Origin: Flavobacterium profundi
GTDB lineage: Bacteria > Bacteroidota > Bacteroidia > Flavobacteriales > Flavobacteriaceae
Direction of reading: 5' to 3'
Assembly (NCBI RefSeq): GCF_006491645.1
Contig: NZ_VDCZ01000012.1
Span: 1 to 64,000, forward strand
DNA length: 64,000 nt
A program made the position numbers and the translations under genes. The number at the start of each line of letters is the position of its first letter. The stretch's first letter is position 1. Shown piece after piece: positions 17,413 to 25,795 of this stretch. The notes below the pieces were generated by a model. That model did not search any database, was not told the origin of the DNA, and saw nothing but the letters and a program-made list of their open reading frames with translations.

Positions 17413-17790
17413 ATGAGCGAAAAAGATTTAAAAACAAGAACAAAATCTTTTACATTATCTATTCTTGATATTGTTGAAGAAATAACACCTACTATTTCTT
17501 CTAAAGTTATTATTTATCAAATTTCTAAATCAGGAACTTCAGTAGGTGCTAATTATCGTGCATCTTGTAGAGCAAGAAGTGATAAAGAGTTCTTGTCAAA
17601 AATGAATATTGTTTTAGAAGAAACTGATGAAACTTTATTTTGGCTTGAAATTATAAAAGAAAGAAATTTAATAAAAAATGATAAAATCAAAAAAGCAATA
17701 CTTGAAGCCAATGAATTAGTTTCTATATTTGTAACCATTATTAAAAACACTAGAAAAAGAATAGAAAACGAGAGTCAAAAAAAAGTCTGA
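17413..17790 (+). CDS. Four helix bundle protein (23S rRNA intervening-sequence protein family)
   Basis: A 125-residue all-helical protein of the family first seen in 23S rRNA intervening sequences. Signature parts are LSILDIVEEI, QISKSGTSVGANYRASCRA (about 37-55), then FLSKMNIVLEETDETLFWLE (about 60-79). The function is unknown, and this copy is not in an rRNA gene. It is flanked by inverted arrays of the same heptamer (17337-17364 and 17814-17841), which makes the unit look like a small mobile or once-mobile cassette inserted just 5' of hisS. The codon and base use is more A-rich than its neighbours. Confidence 0.9.
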   Translation: MSEKDLKTRTKSFTLSILDIVEEITPTISSKVIIYQISKSGTSVGANYRASCRARSDKEFLSKMNIVLEETDETLFWLEIIKERNLIKNDKIKKAILEANELVSIFVTIIKNTRKRIENESQKKV

Positions 17791-17813
17791 ATGGATAATT
17801 TATACTACTCATT

Positions 17814-17841
17814 TTCTAAATTCTAAATTCTAAATTCTAAA
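17814..17841 (+). repeat. Right heptamer array of the cassette (four TTCTAAA units)
   Basis: Four perfect TTCTAAA units in tandem, the reverse complement of the left array. The array ends six bases before the hisS ATG, so it forms most of the hisS leader. Confidence 0.9.
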
Positions 17842-17847
17842 TTTAAA

Positions 17848-19281
17848 ATGGCTCAAAAACCAAGTATACCAAAAGGAACACGCGATTTTTCTCCTATTGA
17901 AGTCGCAAAACGCAATTATATTTTCAGTACGATAAAAACCAATTTCGAAAAATTTGGTTTTCAACCTATTGAAACGCCTTCTTTTGAAAATTCGGAAACC
18001 TTAATGGGAAAATATGGAGAAGAAGGTGATCGCTTGATTTTTAAAATATTAAATTCAGGAAATTATTTTTTTAGTAAGAATAAGATTGAATTACCAAATA
18101 ATATTGTCGAACTTCAACATAAATCAGCGGAAGATATTTCAACAGAGGAGCTTATCGAATTAAATAAATTTACCAGTAAAATTTCAGAAAAAGCCTTACG
18201 CTACGATTTAACGGTTCCTTTTGCACGTTATGTGGTGCAACACCAAAATGAAATTGAGTTTCCGTTTAAAAGGTATCAAATTCAACCGGTTTGGAGAGCA
18301 GATCGTCCTCAAAAAGGTCGTTTTAGAGAGTTTTACCAATGTGATGCGGATGTTGTGGGTTCTAATTCGCTTTGGCAAGAAGTAGAATTGGTACAATTAT
18401 ACGATTCCGTTTTTAGCCAATTAGGTTTAAATGGAGTTACCATTAAAATTAACAATCGTAAAATATTATCAGGAATTGCTGAGGTAATTGGTGCTTCTGA
18501 CAAATTAATCGATTTTACAGTTGCTTTGGATAAATTGGATAAAATTGGAGAAGAAGGTGTTAAAAAAGAAATGTTAGAAAAAGGAATCTCTAATGAAGCG
18601 ATTCTAAAAGTGCAGCCTTTATTCAGTTTTACGGGAACCATTGTTGAAAAAATAGAAAAGTTAGCGCAATTACTGGCTACTTCAGAAGAAGGAATGAAAG
18701 GAGTGGAAGAGTTGCAATTCATTTGTGAGCATGTAAATGAAATTGGTTTACAAACTGCTACATTAGATTTAGACGTTACTTTAGCACGCGGGTTAAATTA
18801 TTACACAGGAGCTATCTTTGAAGTGACTGCTCCAAAAGGTGTGGCTATGGGTTCCATTGGAGGTGGTGGTCGTTATGATGATTTAACCGGTATTTTTGGT
18901 TTGAAAAATATGAGTGGTGTAGGGATTTCGTTTGGTTTAGACCGAATCGCTTTGGTAATTGAAGAATTAAACTTATTTCCAGAAACTGTTACTGCAACTT
19001 CTAAAGCGTTATTCTTAAACTTTGGATTAGAAGAAGCCAAATATGCTATGAAAGCTATTGCAAAATTAAGACAAGAAGGAATTAAAGTTGAAATGTATCC
19101 GGATGCAACAAAAATTGGGAAACAGTTTCAACATGCGGATAAAAGAGGCATTCCATTTGCTGTTTTAGTTGGGGAAGAAGAAATGAAAAATAAGCAATAC
19201 GGAGTTAAAAATTTAGTTACTGGTGACCAACAAAAATTGTCTTTTGAAGAATTGGTTAACCTATTAAAAGAGAATAAATAA
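17848..19281 (+). CDS. hisS: Histidyl-tRNA synthetase
   Basis: A class II aminoacyl-tRNA synthetase charging tRNA-His. The N-terminus has [10 protein letters not shown]. Motif 2 lies in [20 protein letters not shown] (about 141-160). The histidine-specific signature is [15 protein letters not shown], motif 3 is [10 protein letters not shown], and an anticodon-binding domain occupies the last ~95 residues. At 477 residues it is slightly longer than E. coli HisS because of an insertion near 60-110, as in other Bacteroidota. The ATG at 17848 directly follows the heptamer array, so its native promoter may have been displaced or replaced by the upstream cassette. Confidence 0.97.
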   Translation: MAQKPSIPKGTRDFSPIEVAKRNYIFSTIKTNFEKFGFQPIETPSFENSETLMGKYGEEGDRLIFKILNSGNYFFSKNKIELPNNIVELQHKSAEDISTEELIELNKFTSKISEKALRYDLTVPFARYVVQHQNEIEFPFKRYQIQPVWRADRPQKGRFREFYQCDADVVGSNSLWQEVELVQLYDSVFSQLGLNGVTIKINNRKILSGIAEVIGASDKLIDFTVALDKLDKIGEEGVKKEMLEKGISNEAILKVQPLFSFTGTIVEKIEKLAQLLATSEEGMKGVEELQFICEHVNEIGLQTATLDLDVTLARGLNYYTGAIFEVTAPKGVAMGSIGGGGRYDDLTGIFGLKNMSGVGISFGLDRIALVIEELNLFPETVTATSKALFLNFGLEEAKYAMKAIAKLRQEGIKVEMYPDATKIGKQFQHADKRGIPFAVLVGEEEMKNKQYGVKNLVTGDQQKLSFEELVNLLKENK

Positions 19282-19341
19282 TCCTTATTGTGAAATAGTT
19301 ATTTTGTAAGTAATAGTACATTTCATTTGGTTCAAAATTGT

Positions 19342-19349
19342 TACTTTTG
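19342..19349 (+). promoter_or_regulatory. -7 promoter element for trxB
   Basis: TACTTTTG matches TAnnTTTG in full and lies 22 bases before the trxB ATG. A TTTG is 12 bases upstream of it, closer than the usual -33 spacing. Confidence 0.5.
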
Positions 19350-19371
19350 GGCTTCAATAAAAAAATAGATC

Positions 19372-20319
19372 ATGTCAGATACAATAGAAAAAGTAAAATG
19401 TTTAATTATAGGTTCGGGTCCAGCAGGATATACTGCAGCTATTTATGCGGCTAGAGCCAATATGTTTCCGGTTTTGTACCAAGGTCAGCAACCAGGTGGA
19501 CAATTGACTACTACAAATGAAGTGGAAAATTTTCCAGGTTACCCAAATGGAATCACAGGTCCGGAAATGATGATAGAATTACAAGAACAAGCCAAACGTT
19601 TTGGTACCGATATTAGAGATGGTTGGGCAACTAAAGTAGATTTTTCAGGAACGATTCATAAAGTATGGATTAATGATACGATTGAAATTCATGCAGAAAC
19701 CGTTATTATTTCAACGGGTGCTACTGCAAAATATTTAGGCTTACCTTCAGAACAAAAATATTTACAATTAGGAGGAGGAGTTTCTGCTTGTGCGGTTTGT
19801 GATGGATTTTTCTATAGAAATCAAGAAGTAGTAATTGTTGGAGCAGGAGATAGCGCTTGTGAAGAGGCGCATTACTTGTCTAACATTTGTAAAAAAGTGA
19901 CGATGTTAGTTAGAAGTGACCAATTTAGAGCATCTAAGATTATGGAAGCTCGTGTTAGAAATACACCTAATATTGAAATTTTAATGCATACCGAAACAGA
20001 AGAAGTTCTAGGTGATGGGCAAGTAGTTACTGGTGTGAAAGCTAAAAACAGAGCAACTGGTGAAGTAGTAGAAATTCCAGCAACTGGATTTTTTGTGGCA
20101 ATTGGTCATAAACCCAACACCGATATTTTTGCCGACTATTTAGATTTAGATGAAACGGGATATATTAAAAATATTCCAGGTACAGCTAAAACCAATGTTG
20201 CGGGCGTTTTTGTAGGTGGTGATGCTGCGGATCATGTGTATCGTCAAGCGATTACAGCTGCAGGAACAGGCTGTATGGCTGCATTAGACGCGGAACGATA
20301 TTTGGCTGCAAAACATTAA
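19372..20319 (+). CDS. trxB: Thioredoxin-disulfide reductase
   Basis: An NADPH:FAD flavoprotein that keeps thioredoxin reduced. The FAD-binding motif is IIGSGPAGYTAAIYAAR (12-28), the redox-active disulfide is C140-A-V-C143 followed by DGFF, the NADPH motif is VVIVGAGDSACEEA, and the C-terminal FAD motif is GVFVGGDAAD. The 315-residue length is normal. It has its own promoter, and a strong hairpin terminator follows 21 bases after the stop. Confidence 0.97.
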   Translation: MSDTIEKVKCLIIGSGPAGYTAAIYAARANMFPVLYQGQQPGGQLTTTNEVENFPGYPNGITGPEMMIELQEQAKRFGTDIRDGWATKVDFSGTIHKVWINDTIEIHAETVIISTGATAKYLGLPSEQKYLQLGGGVSACAVCDGFFYRNQEVVIVGAGDSACEEAHYLSNICKKVTMLVRSDQFRASKIMEARVRNTPNIEILMHTETEEVLGDGQVVTGVKAKNRATGEVVEIPATGFFVAIGHKPNTDIFADYLDLDETGYIKNIPGTAKTNVAGVFVGGDAADHVYRQAITAAGTGCMAALDAERYLAAKH

Positions 20320-20340
20320 AAGAGAAAAAATATAGAATAA

Positions 20341-20370
20341 AAAAAGTCATTCGTAAGAATGACTTTTTTT
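20341..20370. terminator. Bidirectional rho-independent terminator after trxB
   Basis: A 12-bp stem, AAAAAGTCATTC (20341-20352) with GAATGACTTTTT (20357-20368), around a GTAA loop. It is flanked by A- and T-tracts on both sides, so it can serve trxB and the convergent XRE gene, whose stop codon (20369-20371) lies in the T-tract. Confidence 0.9.
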
Positions 20371-20593
20371 ATTCAATTTCTTTAAAGAAATCAGAAAGCG
20401 ATATTTTAAAATAGTTACATATTTTTGAAAGTGTGGAAATTGTAATATTTGTCTTTCCTTGTTCGATTCTTGCCAAGTGAATTCCAGTATCAAAATAAAA
20501 TGTTTCTAATGTTACATTATTAGATTTTCTCAATTCTTTGATATTGAGAATAATTTTGATTAAAAGTTCTTTATCTTGAAACTGTTTTGGCAC
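20369..20593 (-). CDS. XRE-family (Cro/CI-type) helix-turn-helix regulator
   Basis: A 74-residue DNA-binding protein consisting of the HTH_3 domain alone: LKELRKSNNVTLETFYFDTG, then IHLARIEQGKTNIT for the recognition region, and ISTLSKICNYFKISLSDFF. It starts with a GTG at 20593, since no ATG is in frame nearby. It is divergent from the small leader-peptide gene at 20814, and an inverted repeat at 20753-20772 in the shared intergenic region is a candidate operator. Regulation of the peptide gene is therefore inferred from position. Confidence 0.85.
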   Translation of the reverse strand: MPKQFQDKELLIKIILNIKELRKSNNVTLETFYFDTGIHLARIEQGKTNITISTLSKICNYFKISLSDFFKEIE

Positions 20594-20752
20594 TATGCAA
20601 TTTCAAATTACTTTAACAAAAAATTAATTACATATTTGTCATTTTTTTTAATTCCTTTTTATATTTTTGAAGAAGATATCATAGTTATAAATTCATGTTA
20701 AAACCGATTCATAAATATTTTATGATGATTAAAAATATTCTTGCGCAGGAAT

Positions 20753-20772
20753 AGTCATAAATTCAAATGACT
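20753..20772. promoter_or_regulatory. Operator-like inverted repeat upstream of the small peptide gene
   Basis: AGTCAT (20753-20758) and ATGACT (20767-20772) are separated by eight bases. The repeat sits nine bases upstream of the putative -33 TTG of the peptide gene, a suitable position for the adjacent XRE regulator. Confidence 0.35.
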
Positions 20773-20780
20773 TTAAATGT

Positions 20781-20809
20781 TTGGACAAATTTTAATTTTA
20801 TTACTTTTT
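20781..20809 (+). promoter_or_regulatory. Promoter of the small peptide gene
   Basis: TTG at 20781-20783 and TACTTTTT at 20802-20809 (one mismatch to TAnnTTTG) are 18 bases apart, the expected spacing. The -7 element ends four bases before the ATG, so transcription would start at or very near the start codon. Confidence 0.45.
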
Positions 20810-20813
20810 TTAA

Positions 20814-21035
20814 ATGAAAAAATCAATTTTAAATTTGAGTGGAGTGTCAGTATTGACTAAAAAAGAACAAAAAAATGTTGTTATTCTTGGAGGAGGAGAT
20901 GAATTAATTACAAATCCGCCTAAATTACGTAAACCGCTTCCATTTGGTATTGAAGGTTCTCAATTTATGTGTACTATGTATTATGGTGTTGGGTGGACTT
21001 ACGTTGGTTATGGTACTTGTATTCATCATAACTAA
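20814..21035 (+). CDS. Small peptide precursor with double-glycine-type leader
   Basis: A 73-residue product. The first 28 residues (MKKSILNLSGVSVLTKKEQK then NVVILGGG) look like the leader of exported bacteriocin-type or signalling peptides in flavobacteria, which start MKKSILNL and end in Gly-Gly. The presumed core (about 45 residues after GG) has a proline/basic stretch (NPPKLRKPLPFG), two cysteines, several Tyr/Gly residues and ends CIHHN. I do not recognise the core. It lies between a divergent XRE regulator and a glutaminyl cyclotransferase gene and has its own hairpin terminator. No C39-type exporter is in the window. Confidence 0.7.
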   Translation: MKKSILNLSGVSVLTKKEQKNVVILGGGDELITNPPKLRKPLPFGIEGSQFMCTMYYGVGWTYVGYGTCIHHN

Positions 21036-21054
21036 TTATTATATTTGATTATTT

Positions 21055-21080
21055 AAGTTCGGATATTTGTCCGAACTTTT
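21055..21080 (+). terminator. Rho-independent terminator after the small peptide gene
   Basis: A nine-base perfect stem, AAGTTCGGA (21055-21063) with TCCGAACTT (21070-21078), loop of six, followed by TT and then AATTTT. It separates the peptide gene from the cyclotransferase gene on the same strand, so the second gene is partly uncoupled or attenuated. Confidence 0.75.
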
Positions 21081-21099
21081 AATTTTAAATTATCTATAA

Positions 21100-21906
21100 A
21101 TGAAAATTAAAATTGTATTTATTCTTTCAATTTTTAGTCTTATTGCTTGCAAAAAAGAAAAAAATAATGATTCTAAAGTTTCTTCAACTGTATTTAAACA
21201 ATATGCTGTAAAAAAAGTTTTTCCACATGATACAAATTCATTCACTGAGGGTCTTTTTTTAAGTGAAGGTGTTTTATTTGAAAGTACAGGTGCTCCTGAA
21301 AATATGGTAAATACTAGGTCTCTTTTTGGGGAATTAAGTTTGGAAACAGGTAAAATTGATGTTAAAGCTGAACTAGATAAAAGCATTTATTTTGGTGAAG
21401 GTATTGCTAAGGCAAATAATAAAATTTTTCAATTAACTTACTTGAATAAAATTGGCTTTGTATATGATGCTGAAACATATCAACAATTGAATACTTTTAA
21501 ATTTGAAAATAATGAAGGTTGGGGTTTAACAAATATTGGTGATTCAATTCTTGTTATGAGCGATGGTACAGATGTATTGACTTTTTTAGATGTAAATACT
21601 CAAAAACCTACAAAAAAAATTAAAGTTACAGAATATGGAAACCCAGTTTATAGATTGAATGAATTAGAATATGTAAATGGTTTTATTTATTCCAATGTTT
21701 ACACTGAAAATAGAATTTTAAAAATAGATATTAAAACAGGAAAAGTAATAAAATCAATTGATTTATCGAGTTTATATTTTGATGCTAAAAATAGATTTGT
21801 TGGTTCTATGGAAATGAATGGTATTGCTTACAATTCTAAAAATGGCACGTTTTATATAACTGGAAAAATGTGGCCTATTCTTTTTGAGATTGAAATTTTT
21901 GATTAA
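21100..21906 (+). CDS. Glutaminyl-peptide cyclotransferase, lipoprotein
   Basis: Converts N-terminal glutamine of exported peptides or proteins to pyroglutamate. A lipoprotein signal ends at LIACKK (lipidated Cys about residue 17). The five-bladed propeller of the bacterial/plant-type enzyme is recognisable from FPHDTNSFTEGLF near 42-54, NEGWGLT near 145, LNELEYVNGFIYSNVY near 187 and NGIAYNSKNGTFYITGKMWP near the end. The 268-residue length is normal. It lies 64 bases downstream of the small peptide gene and three bases from the convergent head-GIN gene. Action on the peptide is only suggested by proximity. Confidence 0.9.
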   Translation: MKIKIVFILSIFSLIACKKEKNNDSKVSSTVFKQYAVKKVFPHDTNSFTEGLFLSEGVLFESTGAPENMVNTRSLFGELSLETGKIDVKAELDKSIYFGEGIAKANNKIFQLTYLNKIGFVYDAETYQQLNTFKFENNEGWGLTNIGDSILVMSDGTDVLTFLDVNTQKPTKKIKVTEYGNPVYRLNELEYVNGFIYSNVYTENRILKIDIKTGKVIKSIDLSSLYFDAKNRFVGSMEMNGIAYNSKNGTFYITGKMWPILFEIEIFD

Positions 21907-21908
21907 AA

Positions 21909-22742
21909 TTATTTCTCTTTTTTGTATAAAGTTGTCGTATTCGTAAATTTTCTTATTTCAATTTTAGGCTCGCCATATAATTCCACTTGGGTTTTCCCAG
22001 AAGCAGATAAGGCAATTTCATTGGCAGCGTTTACTTCACACTTCGCATAGTTTTCCACTGTTAAATCCATTGTTCCTACCGTAAATTTCTTAGCTGTTAA
22101 AAGCGTGCTATTGTCTAATCGGATTTTTGCATTTGCAGCGTCACCTTCAATTGTAGCTTCTGCTTTTTCATACATGTCTATTTTTATTTCTGGTGAAGCG
22201 ACTAAGGCTTTTAATTCGGCACTTTTGCTTAATTCTAAAACAGTATTCTGCGCTTTAATGTTTAATTCCGCTTCAGATTTGTCATTTAAAATAAGTTTAA
22301 ACGAATTGGAATTAACATTCAAATAAGAAGCTGAATTATCGAAATTTTGAATGGTAATGCTATCTAATTGTAAGGCATTCAATGCATGTAATTTGGCATC
22401 ATTTTTTACAGTGATAAGTTTTAGGTCTGAAGCATAATTTACGCGTAAATCAAATTTTTTAGCACTGCTAACTGTTTTTAAGGTAGTTACTCGTAATGTG
22501 TTTCCTGTAACAACAAAATTCACTACATCGTGTAAATTGTCATCTGCTTCAATTTCAATGGATGGAGTGTCTGCTTTAACCAAATAGATTTCTACATTGT
22601 CTTCTACTTCAATATTGACAAAATTTTCAACTTCTTTAATCGTGTGGGTAATAATTTTCGAACCTTTAATTTTATCTTTTTTTTGAGCAAAAATAGTAGT
22701 GAAAGTAAATAATACTACAAGTGAAAAAGCTATTTTCTTCAT
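21909..22742 (-). CDS. Head-GIN (DUF2807) domain protein, secreted
   Basis: A predicted envelope protein of 277 residues with a signal peptide (MKKIAFSLVVLFTFTTIFAQ) and a right-handed beta-helix-like DUF2807 region made of short repeating strands. The ATG at 22742 is chosen because it begins the signal peptide; the open frame reaches further upstream. The function is unknown; such proteins accompany PspC/PadR clusters. A TATATTTG promoter element lies 79 bases upstream, separating it from the cluster's other GIN gene. Confidence 0.82.
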   Translation of the reverse strand: MKKIAFSLVVLFTFTTIFAQKKDKIKGSKIITHTIKEVENFVNIEVEDNVEIYLVKADTPSIEIEADDNLHDVVNFVVTGNTLRVTTLKTVSSAKKFDLRVNYASDLKLITVKNDAKLHALNALQLDSITIQNFDNSASYLNVNSNSFKLILNDKSEAELNIKAQNTVLELSKSAELKALVASPEIKIDMYEKAEATIEGDAANAKIRLDNSTLLTAKKFTVGTMDLTVENYAKCEVNAANEIALSASGKTQVELYGEPKIEIRKFTNTTTLYKKEK

Positions 22743-22821
22743 GTTATATAATGTGATTTGATGGGTTAAGTTATACAATAATCATTCCAAAAAAGGATTC
22801 TGAAAAAAGAATAACATAGAG

Positions 22822-22829
22822 CAAATATA
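22822..22829 (-). promoter_or_regulatory. -7 promoter element for the head-GIN gene
   Basis: Reads TATATTTG on the minus strand (full TAnnTTTG match), with a leader of about 75 bases to the ATG at 22742. Confidence 0.45.
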
Positions 22830-22869
22830 AAAAAAACATCAGTGATTAGCTGATGTTTGTTAAAAGTTA

Positions 22870-23610
22870 TTATTTTGAAGAAACACTACCTCCGGAACTT
22901 TCATCTTTAATTAAAGAAGAAGGCTTCGTTACAAAATGAATACTGCTTCCGCTCGAGGCATCAGCTTTGAGTTCATTAGTAACATTTACATTTGTAGAAC
23001 TTCCGCTAGACGAACTAGATTGACCATTTTCTGCAATCAAATTTTCTAGATCTATGGTACTACCACTTGAAGATTCTGTAGTAATTGATTTAGCACTTCC
23101 TTTAGCAATAATGGAGCTGCCGCTACTGCTCTCGCAGGATAGATAATTACTTTTCACAGTAATATCTATTACACTACCGCTGCTCGATTCTAATTCTAAA
23201 TTATCAAAGTCTAATGTTTTCTCACTGTTTATACTTGCGCCACTTGAAGAGGAAATTTTGTTTAAATTAGGTGCGCAAACATAGATTTTTTTAGCTTTGT
23301 AGTTTAAAATATTAGCATCAGAATGTATTATTAATTCTCCATCTTTTACTTCAGTAAAAATATGATCTAGTAAATTTTCATCAGCTTCAACTTTAATACT
23401 TACGTTGTTGTCCTGTCTTATGATTACGTCTAAACCAGTTTGCGCTTTTACAGCTTGGAAAGGTTTATCTACAGTTCTACTCACTTCAACAATATTTCCA
23501 TTTCCCGAAATAGTTTCTCGATTCCAATTGGAATTCATACAAGATTGTAATAACAAAACGGTAAGTGCAATTACAAACAATTTTGTTATTTGAATAATTA
23601 ATTTAGTCAT
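22870..23610 (-). CDS. Head-GIN (DUF2807) domain lipoprotein with Ser-Gly repeats
   Basis: 246 residues with a lipoprotein signal (LLLQSCMNS, lipidated Cys about 24). After a head domain, residues ~118-240 hold about six repeats of the pattern (E)SSSGS followed by hydrophobic strands, as expected for rungs of a beta-helix. The role is unknown. It is the third gene of the leftward run padR - pspC - this gene (29 bases after pspC), so it is likely co-regulated with the PspC membrane protein. Confidence 0.85.
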   Translation of the reverse strand: MTKLIIQITKLFVIALTVLLLQSCMNSNWNRETISGNGNIVEVSRTVDKPFQAVKAQTGLDVIIRQDNNVSIKVEADENLLDHIFTEVKDGELIIHSDANILNYKAKKIYVCAPNLNKISSSSGASINSEKTLDFDNLELESSSGSVIDITVKSNYLSCESSSGSSIIAKGSAKSITTESSSGSTIDLENLIAENGQSSSSSGSSTNVNVTNELKADASSGSSIHFVTKPSSLIKDESSGGSVSSK

Positions 23611-23639
23611 GACAAGTTGTTTATTAGTTATTGATTTTT

Positions 23640-25337
23640 TTATTCGGCTTCAATTCGTAGTCTATCATCAGTAACATCAATATTGATTTCTTTGTTGTTT
23701 ACTCGAATAGACATTTTTTCTACAGTATCTTCGTCTTCATTGTCACTTTCCTCATCGTTATCTTCAACCGGACAATTGGTACAGATTGTTTTATTTCCTT
23801 CTACTTGATATATATATTCGTCAGAATCATAATGTAAATTGAAGAAATCATTATCCGATCTATCATAGTCTTGAATGCTTTCATCAGGTTTTACATAGGT
23901 TCCATTTGGTAAGTAGATGTATATATTTACTTCCTGATCTCTAAATTTGTTTCCAAAAGCCGTTGTGAAATAATTATCTAAAGTAATTCTATTCCCTTGA
24001 ATATCAAAATTATATCTTATTTTTTCTGAACGGCTTGTTGCTTCTTTATGAGATTTTCCTGTTGCTGAACGTTCTACTTGTAAAAAAGGCTGATTTTCTT
24101 CTGTTTTTAGAAAATGAACTCTAACCTTTGTAGAATAAATAATTTCTTTATTATTTTCATCGTGCGTGTATTTGTGGTTTTCTCTTTCGTACAAACTCTT
24201 CGCATAATAATTATTGTACTGCATTCTTACAAAAAGAGTATCTGTTGGTTGGATGAAAATTTGTTCTTTTTTTACCGATTTGCCTTCAAAACCCACTGCA
24301 GTTGCTTGTTGAATTCCTAAATAGGTAATTCCAATAAGCGCAACAATCCAAATAGCTAATAAAGAATATTTAAAGTTGTTACCCAAAGATTTCATGTTGG
24401 TTACCAGTAGTTTAATTCCTAATACTAATAAGAAAAACAATGGAATACCAGCAGCAAACAATAATAACAAACCTTGTATCCACATAGGTACATCAAAATC
24501 TAGAGGTGTATGGAAATTGTTAAAGATATACGAATCAGGTAATGAAGAGGAGAATATCATAAAAATGGACCCAATAAGTATTCCTAGCAAAGCCATTGCA
24601 GAGAAAAAGATGATAAATAATCCAATTACTTTCGAGATGATTTTAAAAAAGCTTAGGAATAAATCACTAAGTGTTGCACCAATTTGATTCGCCCCAGATC
24701 GAGCAGAATTTGCTATTTTTTGATGATCAATGTTGTTGATTTTATCACTAATGTCGTTAATTCCTTCCTTGACTTTTTTTTCAATATTAGAAATTGTAAT
24801 CGGTTCACCTCTCATTTCTAATTTCTGAGAGGTGGTGATTGCTTCAGGTACAATAACCCATAATAATAAATAGATTAATATTGGGCTACCTACTCCCGCA
24901 ACAACGATTAATACAATTCCTAAACGTATCCATAATGGATCAATGTTAAAATAATGTCCGAAACCAGAAGCGACACCTCCTAAAATGGCATTGTCTTTAT
25001 CTCTGTATAATCGTTTGTTTCTTCCCGTTTTAGAACTTGAAGTATACGTTCTTTCGTTACTATATGAAGTTTCTTCATCTATTTTGTAATCTTCAGGTTG
25101 CCCCATGATGGCGATAACCTCATCAATCTCGGAAAGTGTAATTACTTGTTTTTCATTTTTAATTCTTTCTTGAAAAAGTTCAGCAATTCTACTTTCAATA
25201 TCTTTTATGATTTCATCTCTTCCTTCAGGTGAAAGCGATCTTTTTACAGCATCAAAATAACGTGATAATTTTTGATACGCATCTTCATCTATATGAAAAA
25301 AGAAACCTCCTAAATTTATACTAATTGTTTTGTTCAT
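23640..25337 (-). CDS. PspC-domain membrane protein
   Basis: A 565-residue inner-membrane protein. An N-terminal cytoplasmic segment (SINLGGFFFHIDEDAYQKL) precedes the PspC domain (LYRDKDNAILGGVASGFGHY, then a membrane helix ending LWVIVPEA, about 108-170). Four to five further helices follow between about 235 and 345, then a long extracytoplasmic domain with a CTNCP pair and an acidic tail. PspC proteins sense envelope stress. It lies five bases after a PadR regulator gene and upstream of a head-GIN lipoprotein, an arrangement common in flavobacteria. Confidence 0.88.
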   Translation of the reverse strand: MNKTISINLGGFFFHIDEDAYQKLSRYFDAVKRSLSPEGRDEIIKDIESRIAELFQERIKNEKQVITLSEIDEVIAIMGQPEDYKIDEETSYSNERTYTSSSKTGRNKRLYRDKDNAILGGVASGFGHYFNIDPLWIRLGIVLIVVAGVGSPILIYLLLWVIVPEAITTSQKLEMRGEPITISNIEKKVKEGINDISDKINNIDHQKIANSARSGANQIGATLSDLFLSFFKIISKVIGLFIIFFSAMALLGILIGSIFMIFSSSLPDSYIFNNFHTPLDFDVPMWIQGLLLLFAAGIPLFFLLVLGIKLLVTNMKSLGNNFKYSLLAIWIVALIGITYLGIQQATAVGFEGKSVKKEQIFIQPTDTLFVRMQYNNYYAKSLYERENHKYTHDENNKEIIYSTKVRVHFLKTEENQPFLQVERSATGKSHKEATSRSEKIRYNFDIQGNRITLDNYFTTAFGNKFRDQEVNIYIYLPNGTYVKPDESIQDYDRSDNDFFNLHYDSDEYIYQVEGNKTICTNCPVEDNDEESDNEDEDTVEKMSIRVNNKEINIDVTDDRLRIEAE

Positions 25338-25342
25338 GACTC

Positions 25343-25678
25343 TTAATTTTGGCTAGTTTGTGTTATTATATTCACTGCATCAGATAATTCTGTCCAGGTA
25401 CTATTTAATTCATTTAAAAATTCTTTCCCTAATTCGGTTAGGCCATAATATTTTCTTGGTGGTCCCGATGTGGATTCTTCCCAACGATAATTTAACAATC
25501 CATCGTTTTTTAATCTAGTTAATAGAGGATATACAGTTCCTTCAACTACTAGTAATTTTGCATTTTTTAGAGTCTCTAGAATTTCAGAAGTATACGCATC
25601 ATTTTCTTTTAAGACAGAAAGGATACAGAACTCTAAAACACCTTTTCTCATCTGAGCTTTTGTGTTTTCAATATTCAT
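25343..25678 (-). CDS. PadR-family transcriptional regulator
   Basis: A 111-residue winged-helix repressor: KGVLEFCILSVLKENDAYTS, then VVEGTVYPLLTRLKNDGLL for the recognition helix and wing, and PPRKYYGLTELGKEFL. PadR proteins usually repress their own operon and an adjacent membrane or transport gene. It is the first gene of the padR-pspC-GIN operon. Its leader contains a tetranucleotide repeat and a 17-codon open frame ending four bases before its ATG. Confidence 0.93.
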   Translation of the reverse strand: MNIENTKAQMRKGVLEFCILSVLKENDAYTSEILETLKNAKLLVVEGTVYPLLTRLKNDGLLNYRWEESTSGPPRKYYGLTELGKEFLNELNSTWTELSDAVNIITQTSQN

Positions 25679-25681
25679 AAT

Positions 25682-25735
25682 TCATTTTGTTTTTTTAATT
25701 AAACTGTTCATTTTTTGATTTTTTAAATTCCTCAT
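25682..25735 (-). CDS. Possible leader ORF upstream of padR
   Basis: ATG at 25735 opens a 17-codon frame rich in Lys and Asn (MRNLKNQKMNSLIKKTK). The TGA is at 25684-25682, three bases before the padR ATG. The tight stop-to-start spacing would allow translational coupling. Its composition could equally be chance in AT-rich DNA. Confidence 0.25.
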   Translation of the reverse strand: MRNLKNQKMNSLIKKTK

Positions 25736-25746
25736 TTTATTGAGTA

Positions 25747-25778
<32 letters not shown>

Positions 25779-25795
25779 TGATTTGATGATTGAAA

